A DNA stretch of 64,000 nucleotides from Engraulis encrasicolus. Taxonomy: Eukaryota; Chordata; Actinopteri; Clupeiformes; Engraulidae. The stretch's first letter is position 1, and the number at the start of each line of letters is the position of its first letter. Under the pieces are notes generated by a model that worked only from the letters and a program-made list of their open reading frames with translations, was not told the origin of the DNA and did not search any database. Location of the stretch: contig NW_026945753.1 of NCBI RefSeq assembly GCF_034702125.1, positions 157,001-221,000 of the forward strand, written 5' to 3'. Below are positions 1-13,229 of the stretch, one piece after another. The position numbers and the translations under genes are program-made.

Positions 1-3000
1 CCACGTTCAGGGAGCGGAGGCGAGAAAGATTACCCTGGCTTACTCTGCAGGCTCGTCGGAAATGGAAACGTGAGAAAGCCCAACCTTAAGGAATTAGACT
101 AGAAGCATTTCCAGAAAACAAAGGCCCCTTTATAAGGGTAGTTTAGAAGCAAATTTTAGTTAAAAAAAGGTTGGGCAACAATATCTGGCTTTCCGGCCGA
201 ACCCAGAACGGAGCGGGTGTCGGTGCTCGCCAACCAGTTTCGTTTCGACCAACTAAACGTGTTTGGGTTGGCGAACCGCCCAGAGGTCCTCATACCGGGC
301 TCTGAACCTTTTTCCGCCGTGACTTGTGTTACCGGAATGAAACCTGCTGACGCCCCACGACTGTCGTCACGGTTCGCAGAGGAATAAACCTAGTCTTTAG
401 GACGGGTTCGCTATTGCGAACCAATTTTCTGGTTCGCGAACAGCAAATTACAGTGGCGAGAACACGACGGTCGGTTCGCGCGGATTAGGTGCTGGAACGG
501 GCTCCAGCCGGGTTTTCCAGTCAGCCTAGAATTGCGCTATTTAGAGAACCCAGAAATTCAGCTAAGCAGGTTCCCAAAAGCTGTATTTTGAGTTTTTTTT
601 ACCATGAACTGGGACCAAACTCACCCCAAATGGCCTCCCGGAAATTCTAGATTTTGGGCTAGAATACGTTAGAAAGAAATCACTTCTCACACGGAAATAA
701 ATGTGCAATGCTACCATATTTGCATGTTATCATGGTATTCTCACATTACCACAAAGGCAAATTGTCATGGCAAAAGATACAAAAATACTATAAATTATGG
801 CCGTTTCTAATTTAATCATAGATATTCTCGTAAACCACTGGCATTCAAATAGCAATAGCCTCCCATGACAGCCAAATTATAATACAAAAATTTAATCATT
901 CAATACAGAGTTTTACGGAAAGGAAAAAGAAGAGGCAAAGAAGACAGTATTATCTAAACGACTAAATATTTGGGACTATGAAGAGGTCCCCTGTTCTTTG
1001 AAGGAGATGAGTGAGCCATCTCTATGGGAGCGCACTCTCAGCTCTGTACGATTAGCTGAAGACCTTAGCAATCACCGCCAAAGTCCAATCACTGTGTGGG
1101 CAGGATGTCCACTTAATCTCAAAACCGAATGGGTTAGCGCGGCAAATAAGCCACTTTGATGCCAAACATCTCTTCGGCTGTCGGCAAAAAGGTTGTCTTG
1201 AGAGATGGCTCATCTATCTCCTTAAAGAGAAAGGGGGACGGGGAATTATTCAGGCCTTAGATGCCTTCTTTCAGTCGAAAATTTCATTCGCATATCTAAG
1301 GGCGAGATACAATCACTCCCGATTGCTGATCACACCCAAACTAGCCAAAACTCCACAGATTCCTTCATGTAAGCGATATCGACCTATCATCCTTACAGAC
1401 AATCAGTGGTCCTGCCCAGAACCCTATTGTTCCTGTGGCAACGTTGGACACATATAGCGGTAGAACCGGGGACACAAGGGTGGGGGGTTGGCCCAACCAA
1501 CGCTCTGTACACCTCTGAAACTGCTGCACCTTGCGAGAGAGGTCAAGCTGTCGAGACCGCACTGGTAAAGTGAGCCCTAATCTGAGCCCGGGGGTTAGCG
1601 ACCCTTGGACTCATATGCCGGGCACATGGTTTGAACCACCAATTTGGATGACTCTATTAAAAAAAATGTGAGCCTGTAGAGGGCCTTGATGAAGACACTC
1701 AAACAGGCCTGACAGAGTGTTCCTAAAAGAGTGGTTCCTGTTCAGTGTCGACGCGTAAAGTGTGCACAGGGCACAAGTTTGTGTTGACACCTCTTTCCCA
1801 CGGATCTGCCCGAAAGGTGGTTGTGCAAAAAGCAGTTTGGAGGGGCCCCCTCTTGGAGGGGACTCGAAACGGGGGCCCCACAAATAAGCCCTCCAAGTCC
1901 TAGAGGAGAATTATCCCGGGAGGGTTATCGACTGATGTAGCCCCCCCCCCAGGGGGCGTAAGTATCTAGTGGTTGGGCACTCAGAGTGTTGAAACCACGA
2001 AAACCTACCATGGCACGATGAAATCGCTGCAAAGTAGCCTTAAAATGGTAAAGCCTTGTCTCCCCCAAAAATTAGTCTTTGCAGGAAGGAAAAAACACGC
2101 ATCGGTACTGAACACTTACGCGTTGGTCCACACTAGGGTTGGAAAAGACAGACTCCACTTAGGTTTAATACAGTGTCCCAAAGTAGCTTGGGCCCTGGGG
2201 CCCTTTTTAAACTACTTGTCCTGATAACGTGTATCCAGCAATAGTTGGTTAAGGTTAAAATGGTTCCATTGCCAGACCATAGGGGCCAGGTGGCCCTGGG
2301 CTCGGGGGTATGTTCCTCATTCCTGGTTCCGTATGACCAGACACAAACCTGCAGGAGAGGGGGGAAAGTCGCAGGAGGGGGCTTGAAGCCCCTTATGCTC
2401 TCAGCTGGGGAGGCCCCTGAGCGCCGGTCGGCTAAGGGGGGACAAACCCTGAGAACTCTCGCTTTCCTTGCAGGAGGGGAAAAGGGAGGGGTCTAGGCGA
2501 AGGCGCACGTGGTGCATTAATGCTATGGGACTTTTTGGCGCGCGCCATTGCTGGTGTGACAGGGTGACGCTTTCGATGCCAAGCGTAGAGGCCTGCGGTG
2601 CTGCCAAGGGGATCCAAGGCAGCTGCTCGCGTATGCTGGGAAGCCACTATCAGGACACTAGGGGTGGTGGTCAGTAATACTGTATGAGATTCTCTGTGGT
2701 TGCCCGGGAGTTGCGGATTAAAGCGATACTATCCACCGTACGGCGGGAGATCGAAGCCTTTTGGGCCCAGGGGGGAGTCAGGAGTTCTGACTCCACTGAA
2801 ATTCTTTGCCAGCAGTCGCCCGTAGTCACAGAGAAACAAAGGGAAGCGCAGGCTAGAACTAGTCAAGCTCTCGCTAACTTGTTGTCCTTCCGGAGTACTG
2901 TGACCTCAGTCAGGCGATACGTGAGGTCCCAGGAACGGATGTACTGCACAATGTTTGTAAAGAAACTTTTATCTCCGTTATTTGTTTCTATCTCAGCAGT

Positions 3001-5720
3001 TGAGAAGATTCCGTCATTGTGAAGTTTCTAGCTGCCATGGGGGAGAGGACACTGTACATTTCATATGTTTTGTGAACATCAATGAGTGATACTCAGGTTA
3101 AAAGGAGAGTGTCCACCTACACAAATTCTGAGGCGTGTGTCTCGGTGATCAAAACATGATGCTCTTTTAATTGCCTGTGAACATTTACCCACTACATAGC
3201 CTGATCAGAATCTGGGCTAAAAACTTGTAGCAAAATCTCTTGGACCACAAAGTGGCCCTTCCTTTTTGAGATTTCAGACAATAAATGGTTTCTGGAAGCT
3301 TGACCTCATCAAGTAAGTAGATACACTTGTGGCCACCATTGTGCTATAATTAAGATAGGCCATACCGCTTAAAGTAGGGCAACGATTAGGCCTGAAAGAG
3401 TTGAAAATTCAGGATCCCAGGTAAGCTTACACGTTACTCTTGTGTATTGCAGCAGCAGACAGTGTAAACCATATCCATATACTGCCACCAGTTCACTCTT
3501 CATCAGAATTGATCTCTCAGCAATATAATGCAAGAAAGATTTCTGTCCTTTTCCTGATACTGGAAAAGAAATCAGTTCACCTAATTGTCTGAGGATCATC
3601 ACCATTAGCACATCCTAGCAAGACAGGTAGAGAAAGACTTGGTCATGATGATAAAGAAGACCCTAAAGGGATTGCAGAGTAAACTTGTGTGCCATTGGCT
3701 TTGTTGGATGCCTTTCCTGCCAGGGAAACAAGTTCCAAACAGGGCCCTTATCCATAGCAATCCACCATCCCATTACATTGGTCAGTCGCCAGGATCCTAC
3801 ATTTCATGATGTTACTCCTATGGCCTTAAGGAAGTTGGATTGACAAGTTAAAGTCCTCCTAGGCGAGGTATTCATCTGTTGTTCTATTCTTGAAATTCGA
3901 TTTCACTTTAAACTCTTTAAAGATCTGCAGTACAATCGCTTGGATCAAACTGTGATAACTGTTTTCTCTGTCCAAATATGTTAAGCATATTGACTCAATG
4001 CAATTTGTATTCAAAGTAATCAAAACGTGTGCAGAAGTAGCGATGGACTATTGGCAAATTACCCCCGCATGCAGTCTGTTGTTCCTTTGATGACAGTGGA
4101 CTGATTTGAACACTGCACCAAGAAGTTTCTTCATGTCTAAGTTTTAGACAGATGCAAGCAGAAAGCTAGATCCGTAGCCTTTCGTCTTGTCTTAGCATAA
4201 CTTATGCTCCTCGTTCCCAGATTTTCCAAAGCACGTTTAAGCAATGGGTGGCTGAAAATAGTTGGCTATGATGAATGTACCTATGAGATCGAATCCAGAG
4301 AGGATGGTAGCTCACATACAGGGCATTTGGCACATTTAATGTATGTCTAGTAAGACCCTTCTATATCTTATAACTACGATCATCAATTGGTTGGCCTCTC
4401 TGCCATGCTTCCCATTGTGTGTTGCATGGGAAGTATTCTTCCCATCAAGTGTTTCAATCCAGTGATATCAATGTTATCACATGATTGTAGTGGATAATGA
4501 AATGTTTATCTTGCCACAATGTTTTGTTTGGAATATATGGCACCACTCTCTTGGTTCATGTGTTTGTAGAGTGCTCCTCAGCTAAGGGGGATCTGGACGT
4601 TGGAGGGGACCTGGTCGTAAAAACTCAGGACAATGGCCTGCCTGATTGAATAGTCATATTAGGTCCTATTTAGGCTAACACCTATCCTACAACTATTAAC
4701 ATTAATTAGCATTCTAGAAGCTAGTTTTTATAATTCTTTTTAAAAATCCTCTATAGTATAATAGCTAATTCATCAACAAACATTATATGGGACACAAAAC
4801 TGTTAGAAAAGAGTCATTTAATTTCCCAAGTACAGCAATACTTCTTAAAAATGCTCCTGTCAAAACAAAGCGTATTTTGGCAGCCATTTTGTTTTTTTCA
4901 AAATTTTAACTGTCAAAACCTCAAAATCCAGCTTGGGGAACCAGTCTTAGTTGAATTCAGCCACACTTAAATTATGAATAAGTAGCAGTAGGTTCCCAGC
5001 CCCCCTTTTACTAATAAAAATGCTTCTAACATTCACTAAAATTATGAAAAATGTGTCTAGACTTAGAAGGAGAACGTCATTCTTATGAAAGGACAGTCAG
5101 GCGAAACAGGAAACAGTGGCACGATTGGACTAGTCACCAAAAGCCATCCCCAGCAGCGGATCGGGGAAAGTCAGGGAAAGTGGAATATTAAGGAGTATCA
5201 AAAACAAGGGACTGTTAAGACTTTCTTTTAGGACTTCTGAAGTATGTTCAAGAAGATAGTCATCTGAAGTACTACTAGATCTTTGAAGTAGTTCTAACTT
5301 TTTATCTCGCAGATGCGTAATGTGGTCTCTTGATTACTGTTTATTGGTTTTACATGTTTAGAGTCTTATTGATAGTGGTATTTTTGAAAATCCCAGACGG
5401 GGAGTGTTAATGTCACCGTACAGATGCCTATTGTTATCATATTTATGTAGGTCAATTGTAGTTGGCAGTTTAGGCGCTACCCTATGTGTGGACTATTTAA
5501 AGTGGGTACTAGCTGCACCGCCCTACAGGTAAAATTAAGGTAATGGACACGCTTTGGGTTTTTTTAAATTCGCTCGTGAGTTTCAAGGTTTAAAACAAAC
5601 TGCTCTTCTTTGTTCACCCGTCACGAATCGCCACAGGGACACCCATCGTTTGTAAAGTACATTTGATCTATAAAGTGGAAATGTATTATGTTAAATAGTC
5701 GAAAATAATTTAGTCAGACT
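1..5720. other. No recognisable gene
   Basis: No open frame here is longer than about 112 codons and none matches a family I know. The first 2.7 kb is richer in G and C, with runs such as ggggcccc, and the rest is AT-rich single-copy-looking DNA. The 112-codon frame at 2684-3022 (plus) has no recognisable domain. A short stretch near 4040-4075 reads DYWQITP in one frame, faintly like the YWQI motif of LTR-retrotransposon reverse transcriptases, but it is isolated and followed by stops. I treat the region as unannotated, possibly old decayed retroelement DNA. Confidence 0.4.
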
Positions 5721-5722
5721 AT

Positions 5723-7345
5723 GGGTCATTCCACGCCAAATCAAACAAGTTGCGCCTGCGCACTTAGGTCTACAAAAAAATTCTGAACTGAATATTACCA
5801 AGTGATACCACCATGGTACTTAAGAGAAAACACTGTAAAATTTATTTGAATGTAATGATGCTATACTCTCCCGCTTATTACATACAAATTTTACTGGGGG
5901 GAGGGGGGGGTGCCCATCTTTCGTTCACACTCTTTTTTTGGTCAAAGTTCACAAGCCCGGTGAGCTCAATCAACTAAAACCATAGTATTGAAGTCTCAAA
6001 ATTTGGCATGCTGGTACATAGATAGGAAATAGTTGTGTTGCTCAAACTGATCAGTATTTTGGTTTCTGTATGGAAGCGTCGACATTGTTGTCATAGCATT
6101 CCCTCAAAGATTGATACAAATTGTATGGGAGGTTTTTGGTCTGTGCTCTGTTTTAGGCCTTCAGAAAGAACATATTTGATTTTTTTCCCTTGTAAGAGAC
6201 ACAAGTAGGAACACCACTCTCATAAAAAGCTAATATAATAATAGAAAGGAAACCCCGATCAGTGTTTCTAAAAACGAAGACCCTCACAAAATCTGACAAA
6301 TCATTTATAGGGGTGTCATTTTCAGAGCTCCAGAACCCCTTGTGGGGATTGTCCACAAGATTTTTATTTTATTTTTTTCTAGATTCTCCAAGAAATTTCT
6401 TCTTTTTAAAAATGCCAATGAGACTTGTCTTATTGTTCATGTTTTCTTATTTAATTTCCGACCCTGAACATGGGATAACCGAATGCACCATATGAGAGCA
6501 ATATGTTTTCTATGCGTTTTCTTCCGTCTGGCTGTGGTCAAAACAAAATAGTAAACAACATGACTCTTTGGTGCCTGACCTCACTACTGTCTATTTTTGG
6601 ATGTGTGCGAACCCTGCTCCCCACATTGAAGTTCGTGGGTCATTCCAGCTTGGAAATCAATGCAGAATATTCTGAAAACTCTTCCTTCACTCAAACCCCA
6701 CTTTGCGATGTCTGCCTGGAACAAAAATGTATGTGGATGGCCTTTAACACCATCCAATAGATTCATATCCAAAATATCAGAACTCAGCTCTGGATACTTT
6801 TTGTGGCACAAAAAAATCTGTAAATAAGTACACACCCCCTACGCTTGTTTTAAGCGTCCAGTTTGCATGAGTGACCATGTTCAGACTCAATTATCTCCAG
6901 AACTATTTGTGTCAGATTCATTATATTTTCAGGGCTAAGAGTCGCAGACCTGAATATCATATATTACAATTTGCAGCACTGTAAGTCAAATCACACCGTA
7001 ATAATGTGCCTCTACTCTGTGTAGATATCATATGTTCTAGGGTTTCCAAATGTCTGTAAAAACCTCAAAGTTCTACATGTAAGGTTCATCCTTGGTAAAT
7101 GGTCTGATATGTACCATGACTTTCACATCATAGTATATCTAACAAAAGGCTCCAATGGTTGTTGAGATACAGAGGTCCAAAGATGGGAAAAAAATTATTT
7201 GCACCAATGTTTGGAGCAATATTTCCAATCTATGACACTAGTTAGCAACTTTCTGTTTGGTGTTTCTGAAAGAGGATGTTTTTTTTAACAACATATAAAA
7301 AAATTGGGATGGTGTTTTGCCTCATTCTTTTTATAACGGACTTCA
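5723..7345 (+). repeat. Left arm of a large inverted repeat
   Basis: This arm begins with GGGTCATTCCACGCCAAATC and is matched, in reverse complement and the same order, by the arm ending at 13226. Matching blocks include the terminal motif, the stretch with the GGGGAGGGG run near 5900, the segment around 6150-6480, the segment around 6790-6940, and 7080-7345. Identity is clearly high but imperfect, with many substitutions and small indels, so the duplication is not recent. It encodes no convincing protein. The same terminal motif also occurs near 24783, 56610 and 61973, which marks a dispersed repeat family. Confidence 0.8.
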
Positions 7346-7589
7346 AAATCTCAATTGGCTACAATTACTTGAAGCTATGAGGACCATGTCACCAACCGAC
7401 TTGTCGCAACTCTCAAATCCATGGCTCTGATGTCACCTTAATAGTGAAAACAAGATGGCTACCCTGTGAATGACAAAGCAAATTCTAGAGAAAACACTTG
7501 TAATTGAATTGATTGATGCCACACACCAAGAATAGCACATTGCACATGGCTTTGATAGACATTAATTATTTTAATTGTAAAATCATAAT

Positions 7590-7664
7590 AATCATCATCA
7601 TCATCATTTTAGTAGTAGTAGTAGTAGTAGTAGTGGTAGTGGTAGTGGTAGCGGTAGTAGTAGT
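7590..7664. repeat. Trinucleotide microsatellite (ATC)n then (GTA)n
   Basis: A short run of ATC units is followed by about 18 GTA/GTG units with a few substitutions. Confidence 0.9.
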
Positions 7665-8394
7665 CTTGGAATAAAGTGATGAAATAGGAGAGGATTAAAG
7701 AATTGTAGCACTCTTGTTTGCAACAAGGACTCCCATCCTAACTAGTCTTTCAATCAGCACCTGTAACTTTATATTTGCTATGAAGCTTGTGTCTTACTCG
7801 TGAAGTTACCAGCCGTATTGCAAAATAACTTAATTCATACTGGCTAGAGATTCCCTCAGACTATTTTGACAGCATGGTCCTGGAGTTTTAGTTAGAAGAG
7901 TTTGCTTGCACACAGTATTCAAGATCATGTGAATATTGAAGGCACAGAAGTTCATATTGGCACCAGACAACCATATCGTCGGCTTGCTACCAAAACCGCC
8001 TAAGTCCGAATTTGGTCGAAATTAGATTTTTGCATAAACTTACTCCCCTACCACAGCTGCATCACCCTGCCTTTCTGCCAGGGTCATTGATCAATCACAA
8101 CAGTAACCAGAGTCAAAAATCTGTATGTATAAAGTCACACACTGTCTATGAGAAAATGAATGACCAGGGACGTAGCTATAGGGAGGACAAGGAGGGCATT
8201 TGCCTGTAGGCCTAGGGCCCTCCTGCAGGTGGCAGGGGTAGGGGCCCTATTATGATCTTGGCAGGTGGTATGGGGGCCCTATCTATTCATCCTGGGGCCC
8301 TGTGCACAATTGTTCTGCCAATGTGAATGACTTGGGTAACTTGACTTAGCCATTTTTGATGCAAGAAACAGTTTATTTACATCTGTTAAGAGTT

Positions 8395-8398
<4 letters not shown>

Positions 8399-8478
<80 letters not shown>
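8399..8478. repeat. (TC)n microsatellite
   Basis: An uninterrupted run of about 40 TC units inside the nested element. Confidence 0.97.
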
Positions 8479-8480
<2 letters not shown>

Positions 8481-8823
8481 AAGACAATGGCCATGTTTCT
8501 AAACTTCATTCTTAGACATCTGTCTGAGATAATGTTGTTACCACACAATGGTTGTAGCCTTACATTTATTTATGATTGTAACCTTAGAACGAATTGAGCA
8601 ATTATTAATCATATGCTTCATTTGATGTTATCACAGGTTTATAAAAGACTACCATAGGCTACATCCTCTTATGTCAACCCTGTTATATCATGCATTTATC
8701 TAATATTTTATAATGTCAATTTTGAACAGCATTGAGTTAATGTCACTTGTGCAATACATTATTGCATACACAGTAGGATAACCAACTCCATCGTCCAAGG
8801 ATGCAGTAGTGGTTCTATACCAT

Positions 8824-9172
8824 ATTCTGAATGCCACGGTCATGGTGTTGAAGTGGGCGGGTCACAGTTCTATGACCAGGTTACCTCGGTCATGGGCAAG
8901 GTTGGCAGGGTGGGGCAGTTATATGAGCATGGAAAATAGCAGAAGTTAATCAAAGATGATACACAAGGAGGAGACAGTTCATGAGGAGGTACAAGGACCA
9001 AAAGAAGTGCCCCACCCCTTCATCCTCCTCCATGACTGATGGGACCTCAACATGGAGATTGGAGGCCACTGCATGGCTTACTCTGTGTGGCACTGCAATC
9101 TGGATCTGTCCTGATATGAGAAATGAATGTATTACCACTGTGGCAATTGCTCTGGCACAATGACAAAAAGAG
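8824..9172 (+). repeat. Repeat copy 1, LINE-tail-like
   Basis: This stretch aligns in direct orientation with 10122-10450. Shared blocks include GGAGGAGACAGTT, the CATCCTCC segment and an ending CACAATGACAA. A third, shorter copy lies at about 62990-63140. The CACAATGACAATAAA-type ending is typical of teleost LINE 3' ends, so the family may be LINE-derived. Confidence 0.55.
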
Positions 9173-9339
9173 TTTTACTTTGGATGAGAATGTAAATAAT
9201 GATTTCATTGAAAGCTAATATGACTGAAAGTGTTAGAAAGTAAAAGAAATCTGTGAAAATTGGTTGGTAGTCAGACATGAGATTTACCAGCATGCTAGAT
9301 TGTTACAAGGTCTACAGAAATATTTCAATTATTCACCAT

Positions 9340-9475
9340 TTCCAGGATTAAAGTTTTTTTCCATTATTTTGAGTAATTACTACTTTTTGGGAATGCACGC
9401 ACCAAGCAATACACGGGTGTTAAGTGCAGGCGCAGACGCCGACCTTTGTTGGTCTTTTGTCATTCAGGATTAAAG
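9340..9475 (+). repeat. Dispersed repeat shared with 24.4-24.5 kb
   Basis: The segment containing ATTACTACTTTTTGGGA and a CGCAGACGCCGACC stretch is matched in reverse complement at about 24375-24500. Two copies in this window suggest a dispersed element of unknown class. Confidence 0.55.
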
Positions 9476-10121
9476 TTTGGAATAAAAATAAAAAAGAATA
9501 ATTTAACTATCAAAATAATGTGCAGTGCATTGTTCTTGTTGTGCTGCATCAAATAATTTATTTTAAAGTGTTTTGTTTTCCTTAGGAGCCATTTCATGTT
9601 TGACTAGCAGCTTCACTCAAAATAAATAAAGAAAATAAATTAACATCTTAGACAGGTACTATTTGTAGTGGACCAATGACACAGACAGGATGACAGGATG
9701 ATGCAGATGTGGTAGGGGAGTAAAGTTCTGCAAAAATCTCCTTTGAGCAAAATTATCAGGGGGGACTAACAATTGCTCTTTGCCCAGGGCCTCAGATTTC
9801 CTAGAACCGCCACTGATGTTTGGCGCCCCCTTTGGTGCCTAGTTTTTCCCTGTTTTCCGAAAACCCCAAAATCGGACTTAGGCGGTTTTGGTAGCAAGCC
9901 GACGATATGCTTCTGGTCACATTGTTGTAATCTAATTCATCTGCTTGTATCAGTATAATATTTTACCACTGCAATGCTAACAAGTGGATTGCAGGTTATC
10001 AGCTATGATTACAACAATCATGGTTTGGATACTTGTAGACAATGTTCAATTACTTTTAAAGTTCATCATCACATTGATCCAGGTGAGATGGTGGGAAGCC
10101 GCAAGGAATCTTTGTAGCATG

Positions 10122-10450
10122 CAAAAGCGTTCAGATATGGTGGTGGATTGGGGACGGGCACAGTTCTACAGTCAGGGTACCTCTGTCGTGGTGACTGTTG
10201 GGGGTGGGGGGGTGGGACTGTTTTATGGTCGCATAGGAAAGTAAAAGTTGATTAGAGATGACACATAGGAGGAGACAGTTTGTAAAGAGGTATCCTGATT
10301 GTAGAACTTCCCGCCCCCAATCATCCTCCCCTGACGGAAGTGCCCTGAGCATGGTGGTGGTATCCTTACTGGAATCAATACCTATATTGTCATTGTCCTT
10401 CAAGGTACCAATTTCGTTGTACCTGCACAATGACAATAAAATTTCATTCA
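10122..10450 (+). repeat. Repeat copy 2, LINE-tail-like
   Basis: This is the direct partner of 8824-9172. It ends GCACAATGACAATAAA, a form common at LINE 3' ends. No open reverse-transcriptase frame remains. Confidence 0.55.
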
Positions 10451-11062
10451 AAGTTTCATCCAGGTGTTCCTCATTGAATTGCCAATGACGGATGGTTGCA
10501 CACAACAATATGAGTGCAGATACCTAATGCATCATCAATGACAATGGCAAGCTACCTTATAAAGTCAACTCATAAGATGCAGCTGGTGATTGAAAGTTAA
10601 GTGTGTATAAAATAATTTGTCACAGGCCAGAGCATTAAAAGTTCCGGCCTTATTTAATACATTTCATTTTTTTTTTCAAATATTAAATCACTATCAAGGA
10701 AGTCAAAGTCAGTTTTTTTTATGACTGCTCTCAAAATGGTATTTTCTCTCAACCATCTTGAATTTATTGCTAACGTGGCGCCAGTGAGAACATGTTGCGT
10801 AGTCACTTGATCATCTGGCCGATAGTACACTTAAAAAGATGAGGCCAGAATCCCTGATTACTAATATTGAGCTGAACAAACAGCTTTGCCTGGGCCCGGG
10901 AGAAAGTCGTCTGAAGAGACCCCTTCCCAATACATGCAATGTAATGAGTACCCAATCTTGATTCCCCCATGTCCTTGGCCCAGAACAATTCACCACTTCC
11001 GCTTCCCTCTGCACTATTTGATCACAGGCTTATGTCACACCGCAATGCGCTTTACGATCATT

Positions 11063-13226
11063 AAAAGGAATGAGGCAAAACACCATTCTATTTTTTGCTA
11101 TGTTGTTAATAAAATTATCCTCTTACAGACACAACAAAAAACAAGTTCACAGCTGGTATCACACTTTGGAGGTATTGCTCTAAAAAATGGTGGGTTTTTT
11201 TTTTCATGACACCACTTTGGATGGATTTGAGGGATGCATGCCATACTGCATTGAGATTTTAAAAGGCATTATACAAATAAAGGGGCAAAACAACATCCCA
11301 ATTTTTAGATAGGTTGTTAATAAGAATATCCGCTTCGAGAAACAACAAACAGCAAGTTCACAACCGCCGTCATATATTGGAAATATTGCTCCAAACAATG
11401 GTGTATTGTTTCCTTCCCATGATGCTGACTTCCTGGAACTATTTTGGAACTATGCCATTGGCTCTATGAGCCGCCATCTTTGTGTGAAAATGGAACACAA
11501 AAATCAAGGGGATTGGCCACCTTCTTAGGATGGAATTGAGGGTTGAGTCAGAAATACTGAAATACTGAGCTGAACAAGTATAAAATCACCTATTTGGTAT
11601 CAGTGATTTTAGGTTTTAGTATACACTGACTTGGCTATTCATTTTAGGTGTAGTAAACCCATTTTTTTTCTAAGGTAACAGGGCTTCTAAGGTACACCTG
11701 CATGTCACACAGGAATGAGTTTTTAAAATTCATCATAAAAATAATGGGACAAAACACCATCCCAAATTTTAGATATGTTATGAATAATAATATTATCTTT
11801 CAGAGACACCAAACAGCAAGTTCACAACTGGTGTCATAGATTGGGAATATTGCTCCAAATAATGGTATAAATTAGTTTTTGCCCATTTTTGGACCTCTGC
11901 ATTTCAACAACCATTGGAACCTTATATTAAATATGATGTAATGTGAAAGTCATGGAACATATCTCACCATGTACCAAGGATGAACCTTGAATGTTGAAAT
12001 TTGAGGTTTTTATGGATATCTGAAAACCCTTGCAATTTTAATTTCAAAGAAAAGTAGAGGGCCAGCATTAAGGTGTAATTTGACATACAGTGCTGCAAAT
12101 TGTAATGTATGCTTGTCCGGTCTATGACTCTTAGCCCTGAAAAAATAATGGACCCACCACAAATAGTTTTGGAGATAATTAAGTTTGAATATGGTCACTC
12201 AGGCAGTGACACCAAATCAGGGGGAGGGGGTGCCCTTATTTACAGATTTTTTGTGGACAAAGTATGCACAGCTGAAATCTGCAATGATGGATATGTTCTA
12301 TTGGATGTTTAAGCCATCACATGTATTTTTTCAAGCAAATCCAAGGGGGTCGAGTGGGGACCATTTGCTGATTCCAGCTGGAATGACCCTCTTGAAATCA
12401 TTGATATTGAAATGGATTCCTGCACCCCTGCACAAGGACTCTCGGGTGATCATGTCTGGGCAAAATTTGCATTTGATTATTCAGTCTTTACATTAAATGT
12501 TATAGAAAGAAATCATGTTGCTCTCTTTTTGCATTTTGCCCATGTTCAGGGTGGAAATTAAAAACGAAAACATCACATAAGACAAGTCTCATTGGGATTT
12601 TTAAAAAGAAGACTTCTTGAAGAATGAAGAAAAAAAATAAATAAAAATCTGTGGACAATCCCACAAGGTGTTCTGGTGCTCTGAAAATGACACCCAAAAT
12701 TATTTGTCAGACTTGTGAGGTCTTCTGGTCAAACACTGATGGGTTTCCTGCCTGTTTATAGCTTTTTATGAGAGTGTTCCTACTTCTCTCTACAAGGGTT
12801 TAAAATCAAGAGGCTATGTTGGGCACAAATATGTCTTCTGAAGGCCTAAACAGAGCACAGCCAAAAACTCCAGTACAATTTGTATCGTCTTTGAGGGAAT
12901 GCTATGACGATGCAGGATCATACAGACCAAAACTGACAGTTTAGCAACAAACTATTCCTATCTATGTACCAGCATGCCAAATTTGAGCTTCCTACATGGT
13001 TTAGTTATTGAGCTAGGGGCTTGTGAACTTTGACCAAAAAAAGAGTGTGAACAAAATGGGCACCCCCCTCCCCAGTAAAATTGGCTGTAACACGGAGAGT
13101 ATACATCTTACATTCAAATAAATTTACAGTGTTTCTCTTAAGTACCATGGGTACACTTGGTAATATTTTCAGAATTTTTTGAGACCTAAGTGCGCGGGCA
13201 CTTGTTGATTTGGCGTGGAATGACCC
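11063..13226 (-). repeat. Right arm of the large inverted repeat, with internal triplication
   Basis: This is the reverse-oriented partner of 5723-7345, ending in the inverted motif GGCGTGGAATGACCC. Its inner part holds three related copies of a roughly 130 bp unit, at about 11063-11190, 11270-11400 and 11735-11866. Each runs from a GGG/AGGCAAAACA stretch to an AATATTGCTCC-like end, while the left arm has only one copy (about 7217-7345). The arm has therefore grown by internal duplication. No protein is evident. Confidence 0.75.
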
Positions 13227-13229
13227 ATA

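Larger units (their letters stand above)
7972..9909. mobile_element. Putative TIR element nested between the inverted arms
   Basis: The left end (7972-8011) starts CATATCGTCGGCTTGCTACC and the right end (9866-9909) is its near-exact reverse complement, about 38 bp each, with the inner part reading AAAACCGCCTAAGTCCGA. The 1.94 kb between contains a CT microsatellite and a copy of a LINE-tail-like repeat, but no transposase frame. It may be a non-autonomous DNA transposon. The alternative is that it is an inner part of the larger fold-back. I see no clear target-site duplication. Confidence 0.5.

Noticed and set aside
2684..3022. A 112-codon open frame as a possible gene
   Set aside because: No recognisable domain, no splice or promoter support, and a length not unusual for chance in GC-richer DNA.
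4040..4075. Reverse-transcriptase-like YWQI motif
   Set aside because: Seven residues only, with stops nearby and no further RT motifs in order.
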